20,252 nucleotides of DNA from Candidatus Gastranaerophilales bacterium (lineage in GTDB: Bacteria > Cyanobacteriota > Vampirovibrionia > Gastranaerophilales > Gastranaerophilaceae), in the NCBI GenBank assembly GCA_003150395.1, contig QAMI01000032.1, positions 7,943 through 28,194 on the forward strand, written 5' to 3'. Of this stretch, positions 1 through 6,711 are shown piece after piece. A program made the translations under genes and the position numbers. The notes under the pieces were generated by a model. It made no database searches. It saw only the letters and a program-made list of their open reading frames with translations, and was not told where the DNA came from. The stretch's first letter is position 1. The number at the start of each line of letters is the position of its first letter.

Positions 1-992
1 TTGCCTTTTTCAATTGTGAATTCCATATCCTGAACATCTTTGTAACCGTTTTCAAGTTTTTTAGCGATGTCAACGTATTGTTTGTAGAGTTCAGGCATTT
101 CAACAGAAAGTTCTGAAATTTCTTTCGGAGTTCTGATACCAGCAACAACATCTTCACCCTGAGCGTTTGTTAAATATTCACCGTAGAATTTGTTTTCACC
201 GGTTGCCGGGTTACGTGTGAACGAAACGCCGGTTGCGCAATCGTCGCCCATGTTTCCGAATACCATTGTCTGAACGTTTACTGCTGTTCCGAAGTTGTGG
301 TCGATTTTGTTCATGTTTCTGTAAGCAACTGCACGTGGGATGTTCCAAGAACGAAATACTGCTTCAATAGCTTCTTCAAGCTGAACGTACGGATCTTGCG
401 GAAATTCTTTGCCTGTAACTTCTTTGATAACTTTTTTATAAATCGGAATTAAAGATTTCCAGCCGTCTGCTGAAATTTTTGTATCTTCTTTAACGCCTTC
501 TTTTTCTTTAAGTTTTTCAACTTCTGATTCAAAATATTTTTGTCTGTCCATATCCCACGCAACAGAACCGAACATGGTTAAAAATCTGCGGTAGCTGTCA
601 TAGCAGAAACGCGGGTTTTTAGTCAGATTAATCATTGCTTCCACTGTTTCATCGTTCATACCGAGGTTGAGGATTGTTTCCATCATACCGGGCATTGAAA
701 GTCTTGCGCCTGAACGTACAGAAACCAGCAGCGGGTTAGTTTTGTCACCGAATTTTTTACCTGTTTGATTTTCAACATCTTTTAAAGCTGCTTTTACTTC
801 ATCCATCAAGCCGGCTGGCATTTTATTGCCGTGGTTAATGTAATCCATGCAGGTTTCGGTAGTTATTGTAAGACCCGGAGGAACCGGAAGTCCAAGGTTT
901 GTCATTTCAGCAAGGTTTGCACCTTTGCCGCCCAAAAGGTTGCGCATAGTGCTGTTGCCTTCTCTGAAAAGCCATACGCGTTTGTCGCTCAT
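1..992 (-). CDS. ppdK: Pyruvate, phosphate dikinase, N-terminal part (runs off left edge)
   Basis: The enzyme interconverts pyruvate, ATP and phosphate with PEP, AMP and pyrophosphate in the cytoplasm; in anaerobes it often serves PPi-linked glycolysis or gluconeogenesis. The 330 residues present cover most of the N-terminal ATP-binding part. Residues 20-40 hold the family motif LGGKGANLAEMTNLGLPVPPG in slightly split form, and residues 91-111 hold the nucleotide-binding SVRSGARLSMPGMMETILN segment followed by LGMND. Further on, TRNPATGE and the YLTNAQGEDVVAGIRTP region are typical. The family is about 870-900 residues, so the phosphohistidine and PEP domains lie beyond the window. The ATG at 992 is preceded by AAGGAGA at good spacing. 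The gene follows rsmD on the same strand after 67 bp and may share its transcript, although a weak hairpin (1036-1057) lies between them. Confidence 0.97.
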   Translation of the reverse strand, partial: MSDKRVWLFREGNSTMRNLLGGKGANLAEMTNLGLPVPPGLTITTETCMDYINHGNKMPAGLMDEVKAALKDVENQTGKKFGDKTNPLLVSVRSGARLSMPGMMETILNLGMNDETVEAMINLTKNPRFCYDSYRRFLTMFGSVAWDMDRQKYFESEVEKLKEKEGVKEDTKISADGWKSLIPIYKKVIKEVTGKEFPQDPYVQLEEAIEAVFRSWNIPRAVAYRNMNKIDHNFGTAVNVQTMVFGNMGDDCATGVSFTRNPATGENKFYGEYLTNAQGEDVVAGIRTPKEISELSVEMPELYKQYVDIAKKLENGYKDVQDMEFTIEKG

Positions 993-1059
993 AATCTAAT
1001 TCTCCTTACTTTTAAGTTTAGTAAAAACACTTTTTCCCATCGTATCATGAACATGGGTA

Positions 1060-1584
1060 TTACTGTAGTTTAGCTTTTAGAAATGTAACAAATTTATCTC
1101 CGTATTTTTTATGTTTTAAAACTTCAAAATCGTCAAATTTGATTTCTGTTACATGCTCTAATATTACTATCGCACCAGTAAAGTTTTTTATCGCATTCAG
1201 GCTGTCTTCGTAAATCCCTGAAAAATATGGCGGATCAATGTAAATTACATCAAAATTTTTGTTTAACCTGCCTGTTAATTTTAACGCATCGCCTTGAATG
1301 AGTTCCGGTGAGGGATTGAATTTTTTGTAATTATTTTTTATGATTTGAGCGGCTTTTGGGTGTTTCTCAAAGGCAACAGCTTTCGAAAACCCGCGGGAAA
1401 GAGCTTCTAAACCCATAATCCCGGAACCGGCGTACATATCAAGAAAAGAAGACCCTTCAAAGTCAATCATTGCCTGCAATGTGTTGAAAACGCTCATTCT
1501 TACTTTTGAAAGCGTCGGACGCGTAATTTTTTCGTCGGGCGCCATTATTTTTTGACCTTTAAAAATTCCAGCGGTTATATTCAT
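1060..1584 (-). CDS. rsmD: 16S rRNA (guanine966-N2)-methyltransferase RsmD
   Basis: This SAM-dependent methyltransferase makes m2G966 in 16S rRNA on the assembling 30S subunit. It has 174 residues against about 185-200 for most RsmD proteins. The N-terminal ITAGIFKGQKI and TRPT (21-24) are typical of RsmD. The SAM-binding motif I is LDMYAGSGIMGLEALSRG (from residue 48), and the catalytic DPPY stands at 117-120, the form used by N2-guanine and N6-adenine methylases. There is no Shine-Dalgarno site before the ATG at 1584. Instead a TAAAAT box ends seven bases upstream, so the mRNA may be leaderless. The gene is divergent from fixC and its promoter region overlaps that of fixC. ppdK lies downstream on the same strand. 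Confidence 0.95.
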   Translation of the reverse strand: MNITAGIFKGQKIMAPDEKITRPTLSKVRMSVFNTLQAMIDFEGSSFLDMYAGSGIMGLEALSRGFSKAVAFEKHPKAAQIIKNNYKKFNPSPELIQGDALKLTGRLNKNFDVIYIDPPYFSGIYEDSLNAIKNFTGAIVILEHVTEIKFDDFEVLKHKKYGDKFVTFLKAKLQ

Positions 1585-1590
1585 AACTAT

Positions 1591-1619
1591 ATTTTACAAT
1601 GAACAGATTTTAATGTATA
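1591..1619 (-). promoter_or_regulatory. Putative rsmD promoter (possible leaderless transcript)
   Basis: On the minus strand, TATACA (1619-1614, four of six matches to TTGACA) and TAAAAT (1596-1591) are separated by 17 bp. The expected transcription start, seven bases after the -10 box, is position 1584, exactly the A of the rsmD ATG. It overlaps the fixC promoter on the other strand. The call rests on motif matching only. Confidence 0.45.
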
Positions 1620-1621
1620 AT
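1593..1621 (+). promoter_or_regulatory. Sigma70-type promoter for fixCX
   Basis: TTTACA (1593-1598) and TATAAT (1616-1621) are separated by 17 bp, which is close to the housekeeping consensus. The start would be near 1628, leaving a leader of about 15 nt with the ribosome site GGGAG (1635-1639) before the ATG at 1644. Confidence 0.7.
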
Positions 1622-1643
1622 TAACCTTGAAAAAGGGAGTTTT

Positions 1644-2954
1644 ATGACTGAAATATTAAAAAATAAAACGGATGCTATAGTTGTTGGCGGCGGCCCTGCC
1701 GGAATTTCAGCCGCTATTACAATCGCGCGGGCAGGACATGAAGTTGTTTTGATTGAGCGTGGAAGTTTTGCCGGAAGTAAAAATGTTTTTGGCGGTGCTA
1801 TTTACGCACACCCTACGCGTGAAATTTTTCCGGATTTTGAAAAAGATGCTCCTATTGAAAGGCTTAATGTTGAACATAAATATGCAATTCTCGCAGAAGA
1901 TGATTCAACCGTTATCGCATACCGCCACAAAGATTCTGAAAATCCAAGCTATTCTGTAATTCGCGGAAAATTCGACCGATGGATGGCTGAACAAGCAAAA
2001 AAAGAAGGTGTAATTTTTGTTGAAGAGACTGTTGTAAGAGAACTTTTGATTGAGGATGAAAAAGTTGTCGGTGTTAAAACAGAATTGGAAGATTATTATT
2101 CCGATATTGTGATTTTGGCTGATGGCGTAAATTCATTGTTAGCAAAACAAATTGGTTTCCGCGAAAAAATCGAGCCGAAAGATGTTGCGCTGAGTGTTAA
2201 AGAGGTTATAAAACTTGGCAGAGAAAAAATTAACGAAAGATTTAATATAACAGATGACGAAGGCTGTATTTATGAAATTTTTGGCGGGCCGATGCTTGGA
2301 ATGCTCGGGCTCGGGTTTATTTATACAAACAAAGAGTCCGTAAGTATTGGTTTGGGAGTCGGGCTTGATGCTTTTTGTGACAAAAAACTCAAGCCTTATG
2401 AGGTTTTGGATGAATTAAAAAAACATCCGGCAATCGAACCTTTGATTAAAGACGGCGAACTTCTGGAATATTCGGCGCACTTAATTCCGGAAGGCGGTTA
2501 CAAAAAAATCCCGACGCTTTTCGGTGCCGGCGTTATGATTGCAGGCGATGCGGCAATGCTGGTTAACAATCTTCACTGGGAAGGCACAAATCTTGCAATG
2601 ATTAGCGGAAAACTTGCCGGTGAAACTGCTGTCAGGGCGCTTGCACGAGGTGATTTTAGCGAAAAAATGCTTGCCCGCTACCAGAAAGACCTTGAAAACT
2701 CTTTTATAATTAAAGATTTGAAAACTTACCGGAACCTTATGGATGAAGCTCACAACCGCAGTGAATCTTTTATGGATTATTACTTGAGAGAAGTTAACGG
2801 GTTTTTCAGAATGTTTACGACTGTTGACAGTATTCCAAAGCGTGAAAAATTTAGAAAATTTATTTTTGACTTTATCAAAAAAAGAAATATAATAGAATTG
2901 ATTAAAGACGCTTTCAGTGCATTCAAATTATTATGGAGTATTTTAATAAAATGA
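1644..2954 (+). CDS. fixC: FixC-like electron-transfer flavoprotein:quinone oxidoreductase
   Basis: FixC is an FAD enzyme of the ETF-QO family that takes electrons from an electron-transfer flavoprotein (FixAB) and passes them to a quinone. The 436 residues match the usual length of about 430. The N-terminal dinucleotide fold reads VVGGGPAGISAAITIARAG (GGGPAG at 15-20), followed by the family signature GSKNVFGGAIYAHP. The C-terminal half has FGGPMLGMLGLGFIYTN, IPEGGYKKIP and the second FAD motif VMIAGDAAMLVNNLHWEG, all typical of FixC. There is no transmembrane helix; the C-terminus is an amphipathic, Lys-rich helix. Its stop overlaps the start of fixX. No FixA or FixB gene lies in the window, so the electron donor must be encoded elsewhere. 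Confidence 0.93.
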   Translation: MTEILKNKTDAIVVGGGPAGISAAITIARAGHEVVLIERGSFAGSKNVFGGAIYAHPTREIFPDFEKDAPIERLNVEHKYAILAEDDSTVIAYRHKDSENPSYSVIRGKFDRWMAEQAKKEGVIFVEETVVRELLIEDEKVVGVKTELEDYYSDIVILADGVNSLLAKQIGFREKIEPKDVALSVKEVIKLGREKINERFNITDDEGCIYEIFGGPMLGMLGLGFIYTNKESVSIGLGVGLDAFCDKKLKPYEVLDELKKHPAIEPLIKDGELLEYSAHLIPEGGYKKIPTLFGAGVMIAGDAAMLVNNLHWEGTNLAMISGKLAGETAVRALARGDFSEKMLARYQKDLENSFIIKDLKTYRNLMDEAHNRSESFMDYYLREVNGFFRMFTTVDSIPKREKFRKFIFDFIKKRNIIELIKDAFSAFKLLWSILIK

Positions 2955-3226
2955 CGCTTGACGATAAACTTTTTACCATTAAATATAGACCTGATGAGGT
3001 TTCGCATTTGAAACCCGATATGGAACAGTGCAAAATCTGCAATTCAAAAATTTGTACGATAATTTGTCCGGCAAAGGTATACGAATGGAGCGACGCGGAT
3101 GAAAAAATGACAGTAAATTTTGAAAACTGTCTTGAATGCGGCGCCTGCCGTATTGCATGCGAAAAAGGCTGTCTTGAATGGGAATATCCGAAAGGTACAA
3201 AAGGTGTAACTTTCAAGAACGGATAG
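2951..3226 (+). CDS. fixX: FixX-like ferredoxin (4Fe-4S)
   Basis: FixX is a small ferredoxin-like partner of FixC that supplies the iron-sulfur part of the ETF:quinone oxidoreductase. Two cysteine groups are visible: C27, C30, C35 and C39-P, and C60-x2-C63-x2-C66-x3-C70, suggesting two 4Fe-4S clusters. The C-terminal CLEW-EYPKGTKGVTFKNG matches the conserved end of FixX (…EYPRGTFGVEF in enteric FixX). I chose the ATG at 2951 because it makes the classic ATGA overlap with the fixC stop and gives the usual N-terminus; GGAG at 2935-2938 lies 12 nt upstream. An in-frame ATG at 2933 would add six residues (MEYFNK) but has no ribosome site. Confidence 0.9.
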   Translation: MTLDDKLFTIKYRPDEVSHLKPDMEQCKICNSKICTIICPAKVYEWSDADEKMTVNFENCLECGACRIACEKGCLEWEYPKGTKGVTFKNG

Positions 3227-3234
3227 GGGCTTCT

Positions 3235-3263
3235 CCCTCTCCTAAATTAGGAGAGGGCCGGAG
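3235..3263. repeat. REP-like palindrome with GGAGTGAGG tail
   Basis: A perfect palindrome with 11-bp arms, CCCTCTCCTAA and TTAGGAGAGGG around a single central A, runs from 3235 to 3257. It is followed by CCGGAGTGAGG. It starts eight bases after the fixX stop. The GGAGAGGG-x-GGxGTGAGG form resembles a widespread class of intergenic palindromes in bacterial genomes (from memory; not searched). There is no T-tract directly after the stem, so it is a poor intrinsic terminator, though it may stabilise the fixX mRNA end. Confidence 0.65.
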
Positions 3264-3320
3264 TGAGGTTTTAAAGTATATAAAACATTTAACACATAAA
3301 AGATAAAGGAGACATGGATT

Positions 3321-3698
3321 ATGAAAGAAGAATACAGCAATCAGCACCGCAGATGGTATGACAAAGACCCTGTGCTTTCACAAGCTGTTGAGACACTTGA
3401 ACACAGCGATGACGAAACGCAAATTAGAATTGCTTTAAATCTAATCAAAATTATTATTGAGCACAATATTGAAGACGAAAAATTTGAAGCGGTTGAAGAT
3501 ATTATTAACGCAGTCGGCTCCGGGCTTGATGACAACAGAAAAGGCCGCTGGTATGATATAGATTCAACGCTTAGAACAGCGATGAATATGCTTCAAAACT
3601 GCCCGCCCGCAACCCAGCATGTAATTGCAAAAGAAATGGCCAAAATGGTTGTTGATAAAATTAAAACCGATCAAGACGAAACCGGTGAGGAAGAATAA
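3321..3698 (+). CDS. Unknown 125-residue protein with internal duplication
   Basis: I do not recognise the family. The protein is acidic, lacks a signal peptide or membrane segment, has no cysteine pair and looks alpha-helical. It consists of two similar halves: RRWYDKDPVLSQAVETLEHSD (from residue 10) and GRWYDIDSTLRTAMNMLQNCP (from about 74). Each is followed by a helix rich in Ile, Lys and Met: TQIRIALNLIKIIIEHNI and TQHVIAKEMAKMVVDKIK. The linker is IEDEKFEAVEDIINAVGSGL. The ribosome site AAAGGAG (3305-3311) lies nine bases before the ATG. An intrinsic terminator follows 10 bp after the stop. It is a genuine, separately terminated gene, probably a small cytosolic dimer or pseudo-dimer; nothing in the neighbourhood gives a function. 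Confidence 0.85.
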   Translation: MKEEYSNQHRRWYDKDPVLSQAVETLEHSDDETQIRIALNLIKIIIEHNIEDEKFEAVEDIINAVGSGLDDNRKGRWYDIDSTLRTAMNMLQNCPPATQHVIAKEMAKMVVDKIKTDQDETGEEE

Positions 3699-3707
3699 AT
3701 TTATATG

Positions 3708-3734
3708 CAGCGGGATATTCTCCCGCTGTTTTTT
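3708..3734 (+). terminator. Intrinsic terminator of the 125-residue gene
   Basis: The stem is CAGCGGGA (3708-3715) and TCCCGCTG (3721-3728) with a 5-nt loop, followed by six T. It begins ten bases after the stop codon. This is a canonical rho-independent terminator. Confidence 0.92.
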
Positions 3735-3758
3735 AAATTTCTATTATTTTATAAGGAT

Positions 3759-3962
3759 TAATTTTTGGTACTTATATATAAGTTTACACATAATTTTGTT
3801 TAAATTCAATTAAGTGAGAAGTGAAAAGTCCGTATCGTAATTAGTCTTGGCAAATTGCTGCGGGAATAGCATTATGCAAAGAATTTTTCATGTTTCACTT
3901 GTTTCTTCGGCTAAAGCCTCAGAATGATAGTTATTTAATAATTTTATAAGTACCTAATTTTT
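3759..3962. mobile_element. MITE-like 188-bp element with terminal inverted repeats and 8-bp target duplication
   Basis: The element core is 3767-3954. It begins with GGTACTTATA (3767-3776) and ends with its exact reverse complement TATAAGTACC (3945-3954). It is flanked directly on both sides by the 8-bp direct repeat TAATTTTT (3759-3766 and 3955-3962), as expected for a target duplication. It is too short to encode a transposase and holds no ORF. A second, inner inverted repeat is AAGTGAAA (3819-3826) and TTTCACTT (3893-3900). The right duplication overlaps the stop codon (3963-3961) of the small minus-strand ORF without destroying it. GG ends and an 8-bp duplication occur in several insertion sequence families, such as IS1595, IS6 and ISL3; I cannot assign one. 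Confidence 0.72.
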
Positions 3963-4191
3963 AATTTCTGAAATAGTCGCAGATTAACGTTTTTTTACGC
4001 GGGAATACACTCCTGATTTTTTTCAGGAATTTGTTTTCTTCCAGCATTTCAAGTTCCTTTTTAAGGATTGCCTTTTCCAAAACAACTTTATTATAAAGAT
4101 CCGAACAAACGGAACTTTTATCTATATGTGCTTTTAATTTCGACAATTGAACTTCTTTTTCTTTAATGGTTTTGATTAGTTCTTTTTTCAC
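3961..4191 (-). CDS. Small coiled-coil protein, unknown (GTG start)
   Basis: This 76-residue ORF is rich in Lys, Glu and Leu, and residues 1-58 look like one or two long helices with heptad-like spacing (LIKTIKEKEVQLSKLKAHI, then VVLEKAILKKELEMLEENKFL). The tail is basic (KKIRSVFPRKK). The only reasonable start is a GTG at 4191, with AGAGG (4206-4202) ten bases upstream; no in-frame ATG is available until residue 49. The stop codon abuts and partly overlaps the target duplication of the MITE-like element, so the 3' flank was altered by the insertion. It is not recognised as a known family. It could be a real small gene or the remnant of one. Confidence 0.5.
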   Translation of the reverse strand: MKKELIKTIKEKEVQLSKLKAHIDKSSVCSDLYNKVVLEKAILKKELEMLEENKFLKKIRSVFPRKKTLICDYFRN

Positions 4192-4273
4192 TTTTTGAAG
4201 ACCTCTTGAACTTTACCATACAAGAATAATATCAATTCGAATTTTTTAAATCGACTTTTTAGTTGATTTCGGA

Positions 4274-4819
4274 CTAAGCCGGCAATAAATCATACTCATA
4301 GCCTATTTTTAAGGCTTTTATATTTAGCGGCAGAAGGTTTTTTCTGTGCGGCGGAAGAACAGCGTCAAGTGCCTGCATAAGATGTTCCATAGAAACCATT
4401 TTACTCGCCTTTGCTAGAACGCCGACCGCTAAAATGTTTGCCATTTTTACATTTCCTAACTCTTCTGCAAGTTTTGTTATAGGTGCAAAAATGTAATTAA
4501 TATCTGCTCTGTTTTTAAGTTCTTTTACAAGAGTTGAATTTGCAATCATATGACCGCCGTTTTTGATTTTTTTTAGGAATCTGTCAAAAGAAGCTTGGTT
4601 TAAGGCAATTACATAGTCTGTATCCAGTTTATTTACAGCACTTACCTCTTCATCACTTGCAACAACCTCGCAATTTACTGTTCCTCCTCTCATTTCTGCA
4701 CCATAGCTTGGGTACCAGGTAACTTTTTTACCTGCAAGCATAAACGCAGTTGCAAGAACTTCGCCGGCTAATAACACGCCTTGTCCGCCAAATCCTGCTA
4801 TTATAAAATTTTTTTCCAT
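4274..4819 (-). CDS. 2-oxoacid:ferredoxin oxidoreductase, gamma subunit
   Basis: This is the gamma (pyruvate/ketoisovalerate oxidoreductase catalytic) domain subunit of a four-subunit 2-oxoacid:ferredoxin oxidoreductase. The N-terminus IIAGFGGQGVLLAGEVLA (GFGGQGV at 9-15) and WYPSYGAEMRGGTVNCEVVAS (from residue 35) are the hallmark motifs of KorC/VorC-type gamma subunits. It has 181 residues, the normal size. It is the last gene of the operon, 63 bp after the beta gene, with AAGGAAA as ribosome site before the ATG at 4819. Downstream an imperfect hairpin (4248-4269) lacks a clear T-tract on this strand, so the operon end is uncertain. Confidence 0.93.
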   Translation of the reverse strand: MEKNFIIAGFGGQGVLLAGEVLATAFMLAGKKVTWYPSYGAEMRGGTVNCEVVASDEEVSAVNKLDTDYVIALNQASFDRFLKKIKNGGHMIANSTLVKELKNRADINYIFAPITKLAEELGNVKMANILAVGVLAKASKMVSMEHLMQALDAVLPPHRKNLLPLNIKALKIGYEYDLLPA

Positions 4820-4882
4820 TTTTTATTTTCCTTATTTATCTATTGTCTAAAGCTGAAAATTATTAGTTTCTGCCGGTTTGCC

Positions 4883-5638
4883 TTAAGGCTGTTTATTTGT
4901 AATATCTTTATAAACTCCTGGGACGAATGTTTTCATCATCTCTTCGCGAACTCTATCATGGGCCGTCTCCGGTGACATTTTCCAGTTTGTGGGGCAGGTT
5001 GAGAGAATTTCTACAAATCCGAAACCCAAACCAAGGAGCTGGACTTCAAACGCCTTTTTTATTGCCTGTTTTGCTTTTCTTATGTTTGCAACAGAGTCAA
5101 GTGAAACTCTGGCTGAATATGCTGTTCCGTCGCAAAGCGCAACATGTTCGGCAATTTTTATTGGATAACCGTAATATTCAATGTTTCTGCCGGTTGGAGA
5201 TGTTGTTGTAATTTGGCCTAGAAGTGTCGTTGGACCAAGCTGTCCGCCGGTCATGCCGTAAGTTGTATTGTTTATACAAATAGCACTTAAATTTTCGCCG
5301 CGAAGTGCAGCATGTAAACTTTCAGCCAGCCCGATTGAGGCAAAGTCGCCGTCGCCCTGATAAGTAAAAACAAACTTATCCGGACGGGCACGTTTTACAC
5401 CTGTTGCTTCAGCAAGCGCTCTTCCATGAGGCGCCTCAATAGAATCAACATTTAAAAAGTCATAAGCTGTAACAGAACAGCCGATTGAAGCAGCCAAAAT
5501 AGTTTTTTCTTTTAACTTCAGCTCCTCAAGAACTTCAGCCACAAGTCTTATTGCGACGCCATGGTCGCAGCCAGGGCAGAATGAATATTTTGTGTTTTCT
5601 CTGAATGTTTCTGGTATTTTAAAAACTTGTGTTGCCAT
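4883..5638 (-). CDS. 2-oxoacid:ferredoxin oxidoreductase, beta subunit (TPP-binding)
   Basis: This subunit binds thiamine diphosphate and forms the active site with the alpha subunit. It oxidatively decarboxylates a 2-oxoacid to acyl-CoA and reduces ferredoxin. CPGCDHG (21-27) is the conserved N-terminal Cys motif. The TPP/Mg motif runs from GDGD (95-98) to CINN (121-124), followed by TYGMTGGQLGPTTLLGQ and TTTSPTGR, typical of the KorB/VorA group. It has 251 residues. The start ATG overlaps the alpha stop (TAATG, one shared base), so translation is coupled; GAGG lies about ten bases upstream. Substrate choice (2-oxoglutarate, ketoisovalerate or another) cannot be read from the sequence alone. 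Confidence 0.94.
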   Translation of the reverse strand: MATQVFKIPETFRENTKYSFCPGCDHGVAIRLVAEVLEELKLKEKTILAASIGCSVTAYDFLNVDSIEAPHGRALAEATGVKRARPDKFVFTYQGDGDFASIGLAESLHAALRGENLSAICINNTTYGMTGGQLGPTTLLGQITTTSPTGRNIEYYGYPIKIAEHVALCDGTAYSARVSLDSVANIRKAKQAIKKAFEVQLLGLGFGFVEILSTCPTNWKMSPETAHDRVREEMMKTFVPGVYKDITNKQP

Positions 5639-6705
5639 TATATTAAATCCTCAATTTGTACTGCAATTTCTTCCGGCGCTGGTGGTGCACCTACCGGTTT
5701 GTGAATAAGTTCAACTGAAGCTTTCCCGTTTACAGCAAGTCTGACGTCATTCACCATCTGTCCCATGTTGACTTCAACTGTAATAATTTTTTTAGTTTTT
5801 TCAGCTAATTCTGCAAGCCTTTTGTTAGGGAACGGGAACAATGTAATAGGTCTGAAAAAGCCGGCTTTTATTCCTTTTTCGCGGCAGATTTTCATTGCGG
5901 TTTTAACATTTCTTGAAGTGCTGCCAAAGCTTACAAGAATTACCTCTGCGTCTTCTGTTCCAATTTCTTCCCATTCTGTTTCGTTTTCTTCAATAGCTCT
6001 GTATTTTGCATAAAGTTTTTCCAAAAATTCACACTGATTTTCAGCAAGGGGAGCGTATGAACGGATTACACGTCCATCTCTTCCCTTGGCACCTGTCAAA
6101 GCCCAAGTCGAATTATCAATCTGCGGGTAAGGATATTCTTTAAACTCAACAGGCTCCATCATCTGTCCCAGAAGTCCATCAGCCAAAAGCACAGCAGGAT
6201 TTCTGTATTTATGTGCAAGATAGAAAGCTTTGTAAGTTAAATCAACGCATTCCTGAACGGTAGAAGGTGCAAGAACTATAAGTTTATAATCACCGTTTCC
6301 GCCGCCTTTTGTTGCCTGAAAATAGTCGCCCTGGGATGGATAAATATTTCCCAAACCCGGGCCGCCGCGCATTACGCTTATTAAGACAACAGGTAGCTGG
6401 TCTGCTGTTGCATAAGAAAGAGCTTCCTGCATTAATGCCACTGCACAGCTGGAAGAGGATGTCATTGCCTTAGCCCCGGTTGAACAGGCGCCTATTACCA
6501 TATTGATTGCAGCAAGTTCACTTTCAGCAGAAACATAAGCTCTTTTTAATTCCTGCATTTTGCCGCTCATAAATTCGCCGATTTCACTCTGCGGTGTAAT
6601 CGGATATCCAAAATAACATTCACATCCTGCCAGAATTGCAGCTTGCGCAATCGCATAATTTCCTTTTGTCAAAACTTGTTTATTTGTAATACACTGCGTT
6701 GTCAT
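5638..6705 (-). CDS. vorB: 2-oxoacid:ferredoxin oxidoreductase, alpha subunit (VorB-type)
   Basis: This is the alpha subunit of the same enzyme, 355 residues as in the VorB family. Residues 12-45 contain LTKGNYAIAQAAILAGC and GYPITPQSEIGEFM, the typical pyrimidine-binding start. MTSSSSCAVALMQEALSYA (from 81), VMRGGPGLGNIYPSQGDYFQ (111-130) and ATKGGGNGDY follow. YRNPAVLLADGLLGQMMEPVEF closes the first domain, and the C-terminal part carries FRPITLFPFP and TVEVNMGQMVNDV. This pattern fits the branched-chain (ketoisovalerate) or general 2-oxoacid type better than pyruvate:ferredoxin oxidoreductase; the physiological substrate is inferred, not shown. The ATG at 6705 lies six bases after the ferredoxin gene, with AGAGG as ribosome site inside its end. 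Confidence 0.94.
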   Translation of the reverse strand: MTTQCITNKQVLTKGNYAIAQAAILAGCECYFGYPITPQSEIGEFMSGKMQELKRAYVSAESELAAINMVIGACSTGAKAMTSSSSCAVALMQEALSYATADQLPVVLISVMRGGPGLGNIYPSQGDYFQATKGGGNGDYKLIVLAPSTVQECVDLTYKAFYLAHKYRNPAVLLADGLLGQMMEPVEFKEYPYPQIDNSTWALTGAKGRDGRVIRSYAPLAENQCEFLEKLYAKYRAIEENETEWEEIGTEDAEVILVSFGSTSRNVKTAMKICREKGIKAGFFRPITLFPFPNKRLAELAEKTKKIITVEVNMGQMVNDVRLAVNGKASVELIHKPVGAPPAPEEIAVQIEDLI

Positions 6706-6711
6706 AATTAA

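Noticed and set aside
1036..1057. Hairpin CCCAT…ATGGG between rsmD and ppdK as a terminator
   Set aside because: The stem is five to seven pairs with a bulge and the following T-run comes only after AAAAAGTG; too weak to call.
831..1073. 80-codon plus-strand ORF overlapping the start of ppdK
   Set aside because: It lies antisense to well-supported ppdK and the ppdK/rsmD gap, with no motif and no ribosome site.
2923..3216. 97-codon minus-strand ORF over fixX
   Set aside because: It is antisense to the clear FixX cysteine pattern; its composition is a mirror of fixX.
3770..3783. 14-bp palindrome ACTTATATATAAGT as an operator
   Set aside because: It is part of the left end of the MITE-like element and consists mostly of alternating A and T.
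4248..4269. Imperfect hairpin AAATCGACT/AGTTGATTT after the gamma subunit gene
   Set aside because: On the relevant strand it is followed by A, not T, so it is not a convincing terminator.
4880..4889. Palindrome GCCTTAAGGC at the end of the beta subunit gene
   Set aside because: It is short, contains the stop codon and can arise by chance.
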